Part shown: one piece after another, positions 31,445 to 42,713 of the stretch
How the letters are laid out: each line of letters starts with the position of its first letter
Position numbering within the stretch: the stretch's first letter is position 1
Assembly: GCF_005860775.1 (NCBI RefSeq)
Contig: NZ_VCHQ01000005.1
Location: forward strand, 244,521 to 308,520
From: Klebsiella indica
GTDB lineage: Bacteria; Pseudomonadota; Gammaproteobacteria; Enterobacterales; Enterobacteriaceae
Length of the DNA: 64,000 bases
Direction: 5' to 3'
The notes under the pieces: model-generated
Told to the model about the DNA's origin: nothing
What the model saw: only the letters and a program-made list of their open reading frames with translations
Database searches by the model: none
Position numbers and translations under genes: made by a program

Positions 31445-31460
31445 GTTGGCCCTACCAATT
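31445..31460. promoter_or_regulatory. LldR operator O1
   Basis: TTGGCCCTACCAATT contains the LldR consensus TTGG-N5-CCAA. Upstream member of an operator pair for lldPRD. Confidence 0.75.
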
Positions 31461-31570
31461 ATTTAATAAATCCCCCAATAGTTCACATATCTATTATTTT
31501 TAGTCACACACATATTGCTCATCAATAACATTTGATTAACCATTCGTTGTCGTTAACCCTACAATCGCAC

Positions 31571-31587
31571 TTTGGCCGGGCCAGTTT
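31571..31587. promoter_or_regulatory. LldR operator O2
   Basis: TTTGGCCGGGCCAGTTTT fits TTGG-N5-CCA with the same spacing as O1 and lies 126 bases downstream of it. In E. coli O2 is just downstream of the transcription start. Confidence 0.65.
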
Positions 31588-31655
31588 TACAAATGATGTG
31601 ACCTGCAAACAGCGCAAGACTCAGCACCACATCTGGCGGCCCAATGGAGACCTGC

Positions 31656-33311
31656 ATGAACCTCTGGCAACAAAATTACGATCCGGCCGGAAATATCTGG
31701 CTATCAAGTCTTATCGCATCACTACCGATTCTGTTTTTCTTTTTTGCTCTGATTAAGCTCAAGCTGAAAGGATATGCCGCCGCAACCTGGACCGTATTAA
31801 TTGCGTTGTCTGTCGCCCTGCTGTTCTACAAAATGCCGGTCGACCATGCGCTGGCCTCGGTTGTTTACGGCTTCTTCTACGGCCTGTGGCCAATCGCATG
31901 GATTATTATCGCGGCGGTTTTCGTCTACAAAATCTCGGTGAAAACCGGGCAGTTCGACATTATTCGCTCGTCGATTTTGTCGATTACCCCGGACCAACGC
32001 CTGCAAATGCTGATCGTCGGCTTCTCCTTTGGGGCCTTCCTTGAAGGTGCGGCCGGTTTCGGCGCGCCGGTGGCGATTACCGCGGCATTGCTGGTCGGGC
32101 TTGGCTTTAATCCGCTGTATGCGGCGGGCCTGTGCCTGATCGTCAACACCGCACCGGTGGCGTTCGGCGCCATGGGCATTCCGATTCTGGTTGCCGGTCA
32201 GGTTACTGGGCTGGACAGCTTCGAAATCGGCCAGATGGTTGGCCGCCAGCTACCGTTCCTGACCATTATCGTGCTGTTCTGGATCATGGCGATTATGGAC
32301 GGCTGGCGCGGCATTAAAGAGACCTGGCCTGCGGTAATCGTCGCCGGCGGCTCCTTTGCTATCGCCCAGTACCTCAGCTCTAACTTCCTCGGCCCGGAAC
32401 TGCCGGACATTATCTCTTCCCTGGTGTCGCTGGTTTGTCTGACGCTGTTTCTCAAACGCTGGAAACCCGTACGCATCTTCCGTTTTGGCGATATGGGCGC
32501 TTCGCAGGTCGATATGAACCTGACGCACACTCGCTATACGTCCGGGCAGGTGATTCGCGCCTGGTCGCCGTTCCTGTTCCTGACCGCCACGGTGACCTTG
32601 TGGAGCGTGCCGCCGTTCAAGGCGCTGTTCGCCCCGGGCGGCGCGATGTACGATTTTGTCATCAATATTTCCGTGCCGTTCCTCGACAAGATGGTGGCTC
32701 GCATGCCTCCGGTAGTCAGCGAAGCCACGCCGTATGCCGCGATCTATAAGTTTGACTGGCTCTCCGCCACCGGCACCGCCATTCTGTTCGCCGCCCTGCT
32801 TTCTATCGTCTGGCTGCGTATGAAGCCGAAAGACGCGCTGTCGACCTTCGGCAGCACACTGAAAGAGCTGGCGCTACCGATTTACTCCATCGGTATGGTG
32901 CTGGCATTCGCCTTTATTTCTAACTATTCCGGGCTATCCTCAACATTAGCGCTGGCGCTGGCGCATACCGGTCACGCGTTTACCTTCTTCTCGCCGTTCC
33001 TCGGCTGGCTGGGGGTATTCCTGACCGGTTCGGATACCTCATCTAACGCGCTGTTTGCCGCATTACAGGCGACGGCAGCACAGCAGATCGGCGTCTCCGA
33101 TATCCTGCTGGTCGCCGCTAACACCACCGGCGGCGTAACCGGTAAGATGATCTCGCCACAGTCTATCGCCATCGCTTGTGCAGCGGTCGGCCTGGTGGGT
33201 AAGGAGTCCGATCTGTTCCGCTTTACCGTGAAACACAGTCTGATTTTCACCTGTATGGTCGGCGTGATCACCACGCTGCAGGCATATGTCTTAACCTGGA
33301 TGATCCCGTGA
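31656..33311 (+). CDS. lldP: L-lactate permease LldP
   Basis: Inner-membrane L-lactate (also D-lactate, glycolate) proton symporter. 551 residues from [19 protein letters not shown], as in E. coli; a frame four codons longer upstream is discarded. Many hydrophobic segments are visible, along with the family stretches [20 protein letters not shown] and [19 protein letters not shown]. The stop overlaps the GTG start of lldR. First gene of lldPRD, repressed by LldR and, by analogy, by ArcA under anaerobiosis. Confidence 0.97.
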   Translation: MNLWQQNYDPAGNIWLSSLIASLPILFFFFALIKLKLKGYAAATWTVLIALSVALLFYKMPVDHALASVVYGFFYGLWPIAWIIIAAVFVYKISVKTGQFDIIRSSILSITPDQRLQMLIVGFSFGAFLEGAAGFGAPVAITAALLVGLGFNPLYAAGLCLIVNTAPVAFGAMGIPILVAGQVTGLDSFEIGQMVGRQLPFLTIIVLFWIMAIMDGWRGIKETWPAVIVAGGSFAIAQYLSSNFLGPELPDIISSLVSLVCLTLFLKRWKPVRIFRFGDMGASQVDMNLTHTRYTSGQVIRAWSPFLFLTATVTLWSVPPFKALFAPGGAMYDFVINISVPFLDKMVARMPPVVSEATPYAAIYKFDWLSATGTAILFAALLSIVWLRMKPKDALSTFGSTLKELALPIYSIGMVLAFAFISNYSGLSSTLALALAHTGHAFTFFSPFLGWLGVFLTGSDTSSNALFAALQATAAQQIGVSDILLVAANTTGGVTGKMISPQSIAIACAAVGLVGKESDLFRFTVKHSLIFTCMVGVITTLQAYVLTWMIP

Positions 33312-34081
33312 TAGTGATGCCGAAACGCCTTGCCGACGACGTGGCTCGTCGTGTACGGGCGCTGATAGAAGAACAAAACCTGGAAGCGGGCATGCGCTTG
33401 CCCGCCGAGCGTCAGCTGGCGATGCAGCTTGGCGTATCGCGCAACTCACTGCGCGAAGCGCTGGCGATGTTAGTCAACGAAGGGGTGCTGCTTAGCCGTC
33501 GCGGCGGCGGCACCTTCGTCCGCTGGCAGCACGAAGCGTGGTCGGCGCAAAATATTATTCAGCCGCTGAAGACGCTACTCTCCGATGACCCCGATTACAG
33601 TTTCGATATCCTCGAAGCCCGCCACGCGATCGAAGCCAGCACCGCCTGGCATGCGGCGATGCGGGCAACCGATGCTGAAAAAGAGAAAATCCGCCTCTGC
33701 TTTGAAGCGACCCAAAGTGACGATCCGGACCTGGCCTCGCAGGCCGACGTCCGCTTTCATCTGGCGATTGCCGAAGCCTCACACAACGTGGTGCTGCTGC
33801 AAACCATGCGCGGTTTTTTCGACCTTTTACAATCCTCAGTCAAGGAGAGCCGCCAGCGGATGTATCTCGTTCCGCCGGTCTTCGCTCGCCTGACCGAGCA
33901 GCATCAGGCGGTCATGGAGGCGATTATCGCCGGTGATCCCGAAGGTGCCAGACAGGCGATGATGGCCCATTTGGGTTTTGTCCACGCCACGATCAAACGC
34001 TTTGATGAAGACCAGGCCCGCCAGGCGCGAATTACCCGCCTGCCCGGCGACCATAACGAAAATACCAGGGAGAACTCGTGA
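33308..34081 (+). CDS. lldR: L-lactate-responsive regulator LldR
   Basis: 257-residue GntR/FadR-subfamily regulator of lldPRD. The N-terminal winged helix includes [20 protein letters not shown] and [20 protein letters not shown]. The C-terminal FCD domain has the metal/ligand histidines in [14 protein letters not shown] and [10 protein letters not shown]. The start is a GTG (GTGATAGTGATG) that overlaps the lldP stop, matching the E. coli N-terminus MIVLPRRL. It overlaps lldD by 4 bases. Confidence 0.96.
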   Translation: MIVMPKRLADDVARRVRALIEEQNLEAGMRLPAERQLAMQLGVSRNSLREALAMLVNEGVLLSRRGGGTFVRWQHEAWSAQNIIQPLKTLLSDDPDYSFDILEARHAIEASTAWHAAMRATDAEKEKIRLCFEATQSDDPDLASQADVRFHLAIAEASHNVVLLQTMRGFFDLLQSSVKESRQRMYLVPPVFARLTEQHQAVMEAIIAGDPEGARQAMMAHLGFVHATIKRFDEDQARQARITRLPGDHNENTRENS

Positions 34082-35265
34082 TGATTATTTCCGCCGCCAG
34101 CGACTATCGCGCCGCCGCACAACGTATCCTGCCGCCGTTTCTGTTCCACTATATCGACGGCGGCGCCTACGCTGAGCACACGCTACGACGCAACGTTGAA
34201 GACCTGTCCGATGTCGCCCTGCGTCAGCGGATCCTGAGAAACATGTCGGATCTCAGTCTGGAAACCACGCTGTTTAATGAAAAACTCGCGATGCCGACGG
34301 CGCTGGCTCCGGTCGGCCTGTGCGGCATGTACGCGCGGCGTGGCGAAGTGCAGGCCGCGGGCGCGGCGGATGACAAAGGTATCCCGTTTACCCTCTCCAC
34401 CGTTTCCGTCTGCCCGATTGAGGAAGTCGCTCCGACCCTTAAGCGCCCGATGTGGTTCCAGCTATACGTCCTGCGCGATCGCGGTTTTATGCGCAACGCG
34501 CTGGAGCGCGCCAAAGCGGCTGGCTGTTCAACGCTGGTCTTTACCGTTGATATGCCGACGCCCGGCGCACGCTATCGCGATGCGCACTCGGGGATGAGCG
34601 GCCCGAACGCGGCAATGCGCCGCTACTGGCAAGCAGTAACCCATCCGCAGTGGGCCTGGGATGTCGGGCTAAACGGTCGCCCGCACGATTTGGGCAATAT
34701 CTCCGCGTATCTCGGCAAACCGACCGGCCTTGAAGATTACATTGGCTGGCTGGCCAATAACTTCGATCCATCGATTTCCTGGCAGGACCTTGAGTGGATC
34801 CGTGAGTTCTGGGAAGGGCCAATGGTGATCAAGGGGATCCTTGACCCGGAAGATGCGCGTGATGCGGTGCGTTTCGGCGCTGACGGGATCGTGGTCTCTA
34901 ATCACGGTGGCCGCCAGCTTGATGGTGTGCTCTCTTCCGCCCGTGCCCTGCCCGCTATCGCCGATGCGGTGAAAGGCGATATCACTATTCTCGCCGATAG
35001 CGGCATTCGCAACGGCCTTGATGTGGTACGCATGATTGCCCTCGGTGCCGACAGCGTGCTGCTGGGCCGCGCCTATCTGTATGCACTGGCGACCCACGGC
35101 AAGCAAGGGGTGGCGAATCTGCTGAACCTGATTGAGAAAGAGATGAAGGTAGCGATGACCCTGACCGGCGCAAAAACCATCGGTGAAATCAGTCGCGACT
35201 CGCTGGTGCAAAATGCCGATGCACTGCGAACCTTTGATGTCATCAAGGCGGGAAATGCGGCGTAA
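34078..35265 (+). CDS. lldD: FMN-dependent L-lactate dehydrogenase LldD
   Basis: Membrane-associated flavoenzyme oxidising L-lactate to pyruvate and passing electrons to the quinone pool. 395 residues, against 396 in E. coli. It begins [20 protein letters not shown]. The catalytic histidine lies in [12 protein letters not shown] near residue 276, and the FMN-phosphate segment is [19 protein letters not shown]. Third gene of lldPRD, overlapping lldR by 4 bases. Confidence 0.98.
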   Translation: MMIISAASDYRAAAQRILPPFLFHYIDGGAYAEHTLRRNVEDLSDVALRQRILRNMSDLSLETTLFNEKLAMPTALAPVGLCGMYARRGEVQAAGAADDKGIPFTLSTVSVCPIEEVAPTLKRPMWFQLYVLRDRGFMRNALERAKAAGCSTLVFTVDMPTPGARYRDAHSGMSGPNAAMRRYWQAVTHPQWAWDVGLNGRPHDLGNISAYLGKPTGLEDYIGWLANNFDPSISWQDLEWIREFWEGPMVIKGILDPEDARDAVRFGADGIVVSNHGGRQLDGVLSSARALPAIADAVKGDITILADSGIRNGLDVVRMIALGADSVLLGRAYLYALATHGKQGVANLLNLIEKEMKVAMTLTGAKTIGEISRDSLVQNADALRTFDVIKAGNAA

Positions 35266-35280
35266 TCGGCGATCGTTTCC

Positions 35281-35373
35281 CCTCACCCTCTCCCACTGGA
35301 GAGGGAATCATCCGGCAGTAAATTAACTCCGGTTTTCTCCCTCTTCCTTTCAGGGTGAGGGGCGGGGTGAGGG
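35281..35373. repeat. GGGAGAGGG palindrome, copy 3, after lldD
   Basis: CCTCACCCTCTCCCACTGGA with GAGAGGG forms one hairpin. A second arm CCCTCTTCCTTTCAGGGTGA and GGGGTGAGGG makes a nested or tandem copy. Downstream of the lldPRD operon, it may double as its terminator. Confidence 0.65.
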
Positions 35374-35412
35374 TTTGCCGAATATCTGCTATTCTGCCTG
35401 CCGCAACGTAAT

Positions 35413-35557
35413 GAGCCTATCCCAGTAGGCGTACATTGTTGCAGCCAATCTGGACACGGACAGCGCGGAACAACCGGAGCGTACACGTAGTACGTGAGGA
35501 TTGTGAGCACTGCCCAGGTTCAGGATGGCAAATAAAATAGCCTAATGGGATAGGCTC
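35413..35557. repeat. 145-base MITE-like element with 18-base terminal inverted repeats
   Basis: The left end GAGCCTATCCCAGTAGGC (35413-35430) and right end GCCTAATGGGATAGGCTC (35540-35557) are inverse complements at 17 of 18 positions. The interior holds a near-palindrome CACGTAGTACGTG and no reading frame of substance. It lies 11 bases before trmL, so it forms most of the trmL leader. I recall related interspersed sequences in enterobacteria but cannot give a secure family name. Confidence 0.7.
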
Positions 35558-35568
35558 AAGAGGGCAGC

Positions 35569-36042
35569 ATGCTTAACATCGTCTTATTCGAACCAGAAAT
35601 ACCGCCTAACACCGGGAATATCATCCGCCTGTGCGCTAACACCGGCTTCAATCTGCATATCATCGAACCAACGGGATTTGCCTGGGACGATAAGCGTTTG
35701 CGCCGCGCCGGGCTGGATTATCACGAATTCGCCGCCGTCCAGCGCCATCGCGATTACGCCGCCTTTATGGAAAGCGCAAAACCGCCGCGTCTGTTCGCCC
35801 TGACCACCAAAGGCACCCCGGCCCACAGCGCGGTAAGCTATCAGGATGGCGATTATCTGATGTTTGGCCCGGAAACCCGCGGCCTGCCGGCCAGCATTCT
35901 TGATGCCCTGCCGTCGACGCAAAAAATCCGCATTCCAATGATGCCGGACAGCCGCAGCATGAATCTGTCAAACGCGGTGTCGGTCGTGGTGTATGAGGCC
36001 TGGCGCCAGTTGGGGTATCCGGGCGCGATATTACAGCGTTAA
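35569..36042 (+). CDS. trmL: tRNA (cytidine/uridine-2'-O-)-methyltransferase TrmL
   Basis: SPOUT-class methyltransferase modifying the wobble base 34 of tRNA-Leu isoacceptors. 157 residues, the E. coli length. The start [20 protein letters not shown] is diagnostic. The trefoil-knot SAM site is built from [33 protein letters not shown]. The 3' neighbour is unexpected: mutM follows after 28 bases, whereas E. coli has cysE here. Confidence 0.97.
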   Translation: MLNIVLFEPEIPPNTGNIIRLCANTGFNLHIIEPTGFAWDDKRLRRAGLDYHEFAAVQRHRDYAAFMESAKPPRLFALTTKGTPAHSAVSYQDGDYLMFGPETRGLPASILDALPSTQKIRIPMMPDSRSMNLSNAVSVVVYEAWRQLGYPGAILQR

Positions 36043-36070
36043 ACCCGCATCTCTCCGCTTACGCTGCGCC

Positions 36071-36880
36071 TTACTTCTGGCACTGGCGACAATAAAACGT
36101 CGCCCGCTGGGCGTGTTTGCTGCCGATAATCGGCGTTCCGCAAATGCGGCAGGGTTCACCCTTGCGGCCATACACCTGTAGCTCCTGAGCAAAATAGCCG
36201 GGCTTGCCGTCGCTTTGTAGAAAATCCTTCAGCGTCGTCCCGCCCTGTTCGATTGAGCGCAGCAACACCAGTTTGATCACCTTCACCAGTTGTTCGCACT
36301 CTTCACGTGACAGCGAGGAAGCCAGCCGGTCTGGATGGATCCCCGCCGAGAACAACGATTCGCTGGCGTAGATATTCCCCACCCCGACCACCAGCTTGTT
36401 ATCCATCAGCCAGGGCTTAATCGCGGTTTTCTTCTTCGCGCACTTCCGCTGAAGATAGTCGGCGTTGAACTCATCGCTTAACGGCTCCGGCCCAAGATGG
36501 GCCAGCGCCGGATGGCCTTCCAGCGTTTTCGCCCACAGCCAGGCGCCAAAGCGGCGCGGATCGGTGTAGCGCAGAATCTTACCGTTGCTCATGACCAGGT
36601 CAACGTGATCGTGCTTCTCTGCGGGCAACTCTTCGCTCAGGATGCGCAAACTTCCCGACATGCCAAGGTGGACAATAATCCAGCCGTCGGGCAGCTCCAG
36701 CAGCAGATATTTGGCGCGGCGACGCACGCTGAGAACCGGGACGTCGCTCAGGCGATAGATCTCTTCGGAAACCGGCCAGCGTAAACGGCCGTTGCGCACA
36801 ACAGCGTGCAGGATAGTCGCGCCAACCAGATGCGGTTCAATGCCGCGGCGACTGGTTTCTACTTCAGGTAATTCAGGCAT
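36071..36880 (-). CDS. mutM: Formamidopyrimidine-DNA glycosylase MutM
   Basis: Bifunctional DNA glycosylase/AP lyase removing 8-oxoguanine and FaPy lesions. 269 residues, the E. coli length. The mature N-terminus [13 protein letters not shown] carries the catalytic Pro and Glu. The helix-two-turn-helix includes [12 protein letters not shown], and the C-terminal zinc finger has four cysteines in CRICGTPI and FYCRQCQK. It is convergent with trmL with only 28 bases between. In E. coli coaD and the waa genes lie on this side. Confidence 0.98.
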   Translation of the reverse strand: MPELPEVETSRRGIEPHLVGATILHAVVRNGRLRWPVSEEIYRLSDVPVLSVRRRAKYLLLELPDGWIIVHLGMSGSLRILSEELPAEKHDHVDLVMSNGKILRYTDPRRFGAWLWAKTLEGHPALAHLGPEPLSDEFNADYLQRKCAKKKTAIKPWLMDNKLVVGVGNIYASESLFSAGIHPDRLASSLSREECEQLVKVIKLVLLRSIEQGGTTLKDFLQSDGKPGYFAQELQVYGRKGEPCRICGTPIIGSKHAQRATFYCRQCQK

Positions 36881-37054
36881 TCATCTCTCGAAACAAGCGA
36901 AAAGAGACGCTATCTTACCGCTTTCAGCGACAAGGTTCAGGGCAATTATCATGTAACCGGCCTGAAACTCACGCGAGCGGATGACATCTCTGGGGAATAG
37001 ATAACAGGAAGGATTGATGCGTCTGGCAGCAGAAGATTGGTATCAAGCAAAAAT

Positions 37055-37082
37055 GAAAAACCCCGCCGAAGCGAGGTTTTCA
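37055..37082 (-). terminator. rpmBG terminator
   Basis: On the minus strand AAAACCTCGC-TTCG-GCGGGGTTTT, followed by TCATTTTT, about 18 bases after the rpmG stop. Confidence 0.85.
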
Positions 37083-37099
37083 TTACATTGAAACCAAAA

Positions 37100-37279
<180 letters not shown>

Positions 37280-37287
37280 CTAAGTAC

Positions 37288-37545
<258 letters not shown>

Positions 37546-37740
37546 TTAGCTCGAGCTTCGTATGGGGTATTGGCGCCTCGTCAGGCTTTACAGCCCGGTC
37601 ATCGCAGTTCTAAGCGAACTCTCGATTGCCAGGCCCAAATGCCAAACCCGAGATTCTCAAAGGTGGCGTAGTATACGCTGACTCGGCGATGCGCTCAAGT
37701 CCCGAACAGACAAAGATCCCAATGGATCGCGTGATCGGGG

Positions 37741-38406
37741 TTAAATCCAGCCGCGCTCAGCAAAAGATACGTACGCTCCGCGGCCGATAACAAGGTGATC
37801 AAGAACTCGTATGTCCATGAATACACAACATCTTATCACTCTCTCGGTAATCAACCTGTCTGCCTTACTCGGCTCAGGACTACCGGATGGATGATTATGC
37901 GCCAGAATCACCGCGGCGGCGTTCACTTTGATGGCTTCGCGTACGATTTCTCGCGGATGTACCTCAACGTGGCTAAGGGTACCAGAAAAAAGTCGGCTAT
38001 GTTTCAATACCCGGTTCTGATTGTCTAAAAAGATCACCATAAAGATCTCGCGTTGTTCATCAGCCAACTGACTTTGCAGAAATTCCCGTGTCATTGACGG
38101 ACTGACCAACGCCGGTTCTTCTGTCATCCGCAGACTAAAATAGCGCCGCGCCAGTTCAGCAATGCCTTTAAGCTGCGCATATTTCGCCAGGCCAATCCCG
38201 TCAACCTCATCAAGCTGTGCTTTTTCCGCCGACAGCAGACCGTATAGCGAACCAAACCGCTGCAATAAATCGTGGGAAAACGCCATGACATCCTGCTTTC
38301 GCGTTCCGGTGCGTAAAAACAGTGCCAGCAGCTCAATATCCGACAGAACTTCAATACCGTAGCGCTGCATCTTTTCCCTCGGCATCAGGGGCTTCTGTAT
38401 ATCCAT
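37741..38406 (-). CDS. radC: RadC-family JAB domain protein
   Basis: 221 residues, against 222 in E. coli. The N-terminal helix-hairpin-helix-like segment ([18 protein letters not shown]) is followed by a JAMM/MPN+ metal-binding domain with the signature [14 protein letters not shown] and an upstream Glu. The family was once linked to DNA repair; that role is doubtful. It is divergent from coaBC. Confidence 0.96.
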   Translation of the reverse strand: MDIQKPLMPREKMQRYGIEVLSDIELLALFLRTGTRKQDVMAFSHDLLQRFGSLYGLLSAEKAQLDEVDGIGLAKYAQLKGIAELARRYFSLRMTEEPALVSPSMTREFLQSQLADEQREIFMVIFLDNQNRVLKHSRLFSGTLSHVEVHPREIVREAIKVNAAAVILAHNHPSGSPEPSKADRLITERVIRCCVFMDIRVLDHLVIGRGAYVSFAERGWI

Positions 38407-38578
38407 GGCGGACTCTCCTTTTCAATCCGTGCTATCCTGACACAGCGCCATAGCCCTGCCGATACGCAAATTTTATCCCTGCTTAACGCCTCGCAAAGGG
38501 GCGATCCGCAGGTCACACGATGTCAATCAGATTGTGATAAGATGCGCGAATTCTGGTGTACCGCTACAGGAAAAAATC

Positions 38579-39793
38579 ATGATGAGTCTGGCTGGTAAAA
38601 AGATCGTTCTTGGCGTGAGCGGCGGTATTGCTGCTTATAAAACGCCGGAGCTGGTACGCCGCCTGCGTGACCGCGGTGCGGATGTACGCGTCGCCATGAC
38701 GGAAGCCGCAAAAGCCTTCATTACGCCGCTGAGCCTACAGGCGGTATCCGGTTATCCGGTTTCCGATAGTCTGCTCGACACGGCCGCCGAAGCGGCAATG
38801 GGTCATATTGAACTGGGGAAATGGGCCGATCTGGTGATTCTCGCGCCCGCTACGGCCGATTTAATTGCCCGCATTGCCGCAGGCATGGCCAATGACCTTG
38901 TCTCCACAATTTGCCTCGCCACGCCATCGCCGGTCGCGGTCCTGCCCGCCATGAACCAGCAGATGTATCGCGCCGCCGCCACCCAGCATAATCTTGCCGT
39001 GATTGCTTCACGCGGTCTGCTGGTCTGGGGCCCGGATAGCGGCAGTCAGGCCTGCGGCGATATTGGTCCAGGACGCATGCTGGACCCGTTGACGATCGTC
39101 GATATGACCGCGCAACATTTCTCTGCTGTCAAAGATTTGCAACATCTCAACATCATGATTACCGCGGGGCCGACACGCGAACCGCTCGATCCGGTGCGTT
39201 ATATCACTAACCACAGCTCTGGTAAGATGGGTTTCGCTATCGCCGCCGCGGCCGCGCGCCGTGGCGCGAACGTGACGCTGATTAGCGGCCCGGTTTCGCT
39301 CGCTACGCCGCCGTTTGTGCAGAGGGTTGATGTCACCACCGCGCTGGAAATGGAAGCCGCCGTGCAAAGCGCTGCGCAGCAGCAGCACATTTTTATTGGC
39401 TGTGCGGCCGTCGCTGACTACCGTGCGGCCGCTGTTGCCGATGAAAAAATCAAAAAACAAGGTGATGAATTAACCATAAAAATGGTTAAAAATCCGGATA
39501 TCGTCGCCGGGGTCGCGGCGCTTGAGGCTAACCGTCCTTACGTCGTTGGGTTTGCCGCCGAAACGAATAATGTGGAAGAATACGCCCGGCAAAAACGCGC
39601 CCGCAAAAATCTCGATCTGATTTGCGCCAATGACGTTTCACAGCAAAATCAGGGATTTAACAGCGACAGCAATGCATTACACCTTTTCTGGCAGGAGGGA
39701 GATAAGCGCTTACCACTTGAGCGAAAGGCACTCCTTGGCCAATTATTACTCGACGAGATCGTTACCCGTTATGATGAAAAAAATCGACGTTAA
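38579..39793 (+). CDS. coaBC: Bifunctional phosphopantothenoylcysteine synthetase/decarboxylase CoaBC
   Basis: Two consecutive steps of coenzyme A synthesis. 404 residues from the first of two adjacent ATG codons; the E. coli protein is usually numbered from the second. The N-terminal CoaC flavodoxin-like domain has VSGGIAAYK, the catalytic His in [11 protein letters not shown], and PAMNQQMY. The C-terminal CoaB domain has [15 protein letters not shown] and NHSSGKMG. The 3' end overlaps dut by 23 bases, an arrangement also found in E. coli. Confidence 0.97.
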   Translation: MMSLAGKKIVLGVSGGIAAYKTPELVRRLRDRGADVRVAMTEAAKAFITPLSLQAVSGYPVSDSLLDTAAEAAMGHIELGKWADLVILAPATADLIARIAAGMANDLVSTICLATPSPVAVLPAMNQQMYRAAATQHNLAVIASRGLLVWGPDSGSQACGDIGPGRMLDPLTIVDMTAQHFSAVKDLQHLNIMITAGPTREPLDPVRYITNHSSGKMGFAIAAAAARRGANVTLISGPVSLATPPFVQRVDVTTALEMEAAVQSAAQQQHIFIGCAAVADYRAAAVADEKIKKQGDELTIKMVKNPDIVAGVAALEANRPYVVGFAAETNNVEEYARQKRARKNLDLICANDVSQQNQGFNSDSNALHLFWQEGDKRLPLERKALLGQLLLDEIVTRYDEKNRR

Positions 39794-40229
39794 GATTCTG
39801 GACCCGCGTGTTGGTCAGCAATTTCCGCTGCCAACCTATGCCACCTCCGGTTCCGCCGGGCTTGACCTGCGAGCCTGTCTCGATGACGCCGTAGAGCTGG
39901 CTCCCGGCGCAACCACGCTTATACCGACCGGCCTTGCGATTCATATTGCCGATCCGTCTCTGGCTGCGGTGATTCTGCCGCGTTCGGGGCTGGGCCATAA
40001 GCACGGCGTAGTGCTGGGCAATCTGGTGGGACTTATCGATTCTGATTACCAGGGTCAACTGATGGTTTCCGTCTGGAACCGTAGCCCACAGCGTTTCACT
40101 ATCGAACCTGGCGAGCGTATCGCGCAAATGGTGTTTGTGCCTGTTGTACAGGCGGAATTCAACCTGGTGGAAGAGTTTGACGCCACCGATCGTGGCGAAG
40201 GTGGCTTCGGTCACTCCGGGCGTAAATAA
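39771..40229 (+). CDS. dut: dUTP pyrophosphatase Dut
   Basis: Trimeric dUTPase hydrolysing dUTP to dUMP, preventing uracil incorporation into DNA and feeding dTMP synthesis. 152 residues from [15 protein letters not shown]. The five dUTPase motifs are visible: [40 protein letters not shown] and the C-terminal [11 protein letters not shown]. The longer upstream frame inside coaBC is discarded because it lacks homology. Essential gene. Confidence 0.98.
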   Translation: MMKKIDVKILDPRVGQQFPLPTYATSGSAGLDLRACLDDAVELAPGATTLIPTGLAIHIADPSLAAVILPRSGLGHKHGVVLGNLVGLIDSDYQGQLMVSVWNRSPQRFTIEPGERIAQMVFVPVVQAEFNLVEEFDATDRGEGGFGHSGRK

Positions 40230-40405
40230 GCCCTGTGATACACAAAATCATTCCGGGATAACGCCCGCGGAGGGCGGTCTGAAGAATGACGTGCAACCTG
40301 CATTCCAAATGCGAAATAATGCAATAACATCACCGCAGGCAACAGCTTGCGGTCGCTTTGTGGATGCCTGCCTGGCAAGTGCTTTTTTCAGGGGTATTTT
40401 AAAAC

Positions 40406-41002
40406 ATGGCAGAAAAACAAACTGCGAAAAGGAATCGTCGCGAAGAAATACTGCAATCTCTGGCGTTAATGCTTGAATCCAGCGACGGGAGTCAACGCAT
40501 CACCACAGCAAAACTGGCGGCGTCTGTTGGCGTGTCCGAAGCAGCTCTGTATCGGCATTTTCCCAGCAAAACCCGCATGTTTGACAGCCTGATCGAGTTT
40601 ATCGAGGACAGTCTGATTACGCGCATCAATTTAATTTTAAAAGATGAAAAAGATACCTCATCGCGCCTGCGCCTGATTGTTCTGCTGATTCTTGGGTTTG
40701 GCGAACGTAATCCGGGGCTCACGAGGATTCTGACTGGCCATGCGCTGATGTTTGAACAGGATCGGCTTCAGGGGCGCATCAATCAGTTGTTCGAGCGCAT
40801 TGAAGTACAGTTGCGTCAGGTCATGCGTGAAAAGAAAATGCGTGAAGGCGAAGGCTATACCGTCGATGAAGCTCTGCTGGCCAGCCAGCTGCTGGCCTTC
40901 TGCGAAGGGATGTTGTCTCGCTTTGTACGCAGCGAGTTTAAATATCGCCCGACGGACGATTTCGAGGCGCGTTGGCCGTTGGTCGCCGCCCAGTTGCAGT
41001 AA
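40406..41002 (+). CDS. slmA: Nucleoid occlusion factor SlmA
   Basis: TetR-family DNA-binding protein that blocks FtsZ ring assembly over the chromosome. 198 residues, the E. coli length. The helix-turn-helix is [20 protein letters not shown] near residues 32-51. Its chromosomal binding sites are normally spread on both arms but absent near the terminus. It lies downstream of dut and converges with pyrE. Confidence 0.97.
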   Translation: MAEKQTAKRNRREEILQSLALMLESSDGSQRITTAKLAASVGVSEAALYRHFPSKTRMFDSLIEFIEDSLITRINLILKDEKDTSSRLRLIVLLILGFGERNPGLTRILTGHALMFEQDRLQGRINQLFERIEVQLRQVMREKKMREGEGYTVDEALLASQLLAFCEGMLSRFVRSEFKYRPTDDFEARWPLVAAQLQ

Positions 41003-41290
41003 CCCCACTATGCAGCCCAAAAGGCTGCATGTTCATCTTGAATGTCAAGTCATCACACCAGTGAGGTTCCCGACACGCTCCCTCACAAAATATCTTTTTA
41101 TCGTTTCTTGTTCCTGACAACAAAACGCCACTGGCAACACCCTTTCACTGCCGGAATGCCGCACTCCCCGCGCATAAACGATAAGCACGTCATCGCCTGT
41201 CTATCGCTGGCGGCACTGCTGTCTGTTCGCTGTATGCGTATGGCAAAACTGTGATGAATCCCGACAGGGATTATCCTGCCGGGACGATGC

Positions 41291-41932
41291 TTATACTCCG
41301 TACGCCTCACGATAGGCGCGAACCGATGCCAGGTGTTCGGCCATTTCCGGTTTTTCTTCCAGATAGCTAATCAGGTCTTTCAGGGCCACGATGGAAATCA
41401 CTTTGCAGCCGTAGTCACGTTCAACTTCCTGAATCGCAGAGATATCGCCGCGTCCGCGTTCCTGACGGTCGAGAGAAATCAGCACCCCGGCTAATTCGGC
41501 GCCGTTGGCCTGAATAATCTCCATTGACTCACGTATAGCGGTGCCTGCGGTTATAACGTCATCCACCAGCATTACGCGGCCCTGCAGAGGGCTTCCGACC
41601 AGATTACCGCCTTCGCCGTGGGTTTTGGCCTCTTTCCGGTTAAAGCAGTATGGCAGATCGCGGTCATGGTGTTCAGCCAGCGCAACCGCCGTGGTGGTGG
41701 CAATCGGAATACCTTTGTAGGCAGGGCCGAACAGCAGATCAAAATCAATCCCGGCGTCCATCAGCGCTTCGGCATAAAAACGCCCTAACAGTGCCAGATC
41801 GCGCCCGGTATTAAACAGGCCGGCGTTGAAGAAATAGGGGCTTTTACGCCCGGATTTCAGCGTAAATTCGCCAAATTTAAGGACCTGCTTGTTAAGCGCA
41901 AATTCAATAAACTGGCGCTGATACGGTTTCAT
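41291..41932 (-). CDS. pyrE: Orotate phosphoribosyltransferase PyrE
   Basis: Pyrimidine synthesis enzyme joining orotate and PRPP to give OMP. 213 residues from [18 protein letters not shown]. The PRPP loop is [19 protein letters not shown] near residue 118. The start five codons upstream in frame is not used in relatives. It is the second gene of rph-pyrE and is regulated by UTP-sensitive attenuation at the hairpin just upstream. Confidence 0.98.
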   Translation of the reverse strand: MKPYQRQFIEFALNKQVLKFGEFTLKSGRKSPYFFNAGLFNTGRDLALLGRFYAEALMDAGIDFDLLFGPAYKGIPIATTTAVALAEHHDRDLPYCFNRKEAKTHGEGGNLVGSPLQGRVMLVDDVITAGTAIRESMEIIQANGAELAGVLISLDRQERGRGDISAIQEVERDYGCKVISIVALKDLISYLEEKPEMAEHLASVRAYREAYGV

Positions 41933-41963
41933 GGATTCGCTCCTCATCTTGCTTTTTGATGGA

Positions 41964-41995
41964 CAAAAAAAAGCGACTTTTCAGTCGCTTTAAAA
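41964..41995 (-). promoter_or_regulatory. pyrE attenuator
   Basis: On the minus strand AAAGCGACTGAAAAGTCGCTTTTTTTT lies between the rph stop and the pyrE start. A GC stem followed by an eight-T run is an intrinsic terminator at the position of the well-studied E. coli pyrE attenuator, where rph translation close to the hairpin sets read-through. Confidence 0.9.
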
Positions 41996-41996
41996 A

Positions 41997-42713
41997 CTAG
42001 TTCTCTAACGCCGCTTTCTGTGTCGCGACAATGGATTCAATCCCCCCTCGGGCCAGTGCCAGAAGGGTGAGAAGCTCTTCATGCGTGAACGGTTCGCCTT
42101 CCGCCGTGCCCTGCACTTCAATGATGCGGCCATCTTCTGTCATCACCACATTCATATCGGTTTCCGCTGCAGAATCTTCAATATATTCCAGATCACAAAT
42201 CGCTTCGCCATTGACGATACCCACCGATACCGCCGCAACCATGCCCTTCATCGGGTTGGTTTTCAGCTTACCGGCGGCGACCAGCCGATTCAGCGCATCA
42301 GCCAGCGCCACACAGGCACCGGTAATAGACGCCGTGCGCGTACCGCCGTCGGCCTGCAGTACGTCGCAGTCCAGCGTAATGGTGAATTCACCCAGTGCTT
42401 TCAGATCAACCGCTGCACGCAGTGCGCGGGCGATCAGGCGCTGGATTTCCATTGTACGGCCACCCTGCTTGCCTTTCGCCGCTTCACGGGCGTTGCGCGT
42501 GTGGGTAGCGCGCGGCAGCATGCCATATTCCGCGGTGATCCAGCCCTGGCCCTGGCCTTTCAGAAAACGCGGTACGCCTTCATCAATAGAGGCGGTGCAC
42601 AGCACTTTGGTATCACCAAATTCGACCAGCACGGAGCCTTCAGCGTGTTTCGTATAGTTACGGGTCAGGGTGACTGGGCGTACTTGATTAGCGCTACGGC
42701 CTGCTGGACGCAT
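41997..42713 (-). CDS. rph: RNase PH, intact
   Basis: Phosphorolytic 3'-5' exoribonuclease trimming tRNA 3' ends. 238 residues from [16 protein letters not shown] to QKAALEN, full wild-type length. The K-12 frameshift that truncates this gene and lowers pyrE expression is absent. Family marks include [28 protein letters not shown] and [17 protein letters not shown]. Translation continues to the last codons beside the pyrE attenuator, as needed for normal coupling. Confidence 0.98.
   Translation of the reverse strand: MRPAGRSANQVRPVTLTRNYTKHAEGSVLVEFGDTKVLCTASIDEGVPRFLKGQGQGWITAEYGMLPRATHTRNAREAAKGKQGGRTMEIQRLIARALRAAVDLKALGEFTITLDCDVLQADGGTRTASITGACVALADALNRLVAAGKLKTNPMKGMVAAVSVGIVNGEAICDLEYIEDSAAETDMNVVMTEDGRIIEVQGTAEGEPFTHEELLTLLALARGGIESIVATQKAALEN

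Larger units (their letters stand above)
31236..31655 (+). promoter_or_regulatory. lldPRD control region
   Basis: 420 bases without a convincing gene. It contains two LldR-type operators, listed separately, 126 bases apart as in E. coli where the two operators flank the promoter and allow looping. Short frames here show no family likeness. Confidence 0.8.

Noticed and set aside
35283..35510. 75-codon frame between lldD and trmL
   Set aside because: Lies entirely in repeat sequence (GGGAGAGGG copy and the 145-base inverted-repeat element).
41042..41254. Possible small gene between slmA and pyrE
   Set aside because: No ribosome site, no recognisable protein and located between two convergent genes; treated as a non-coding spacer.
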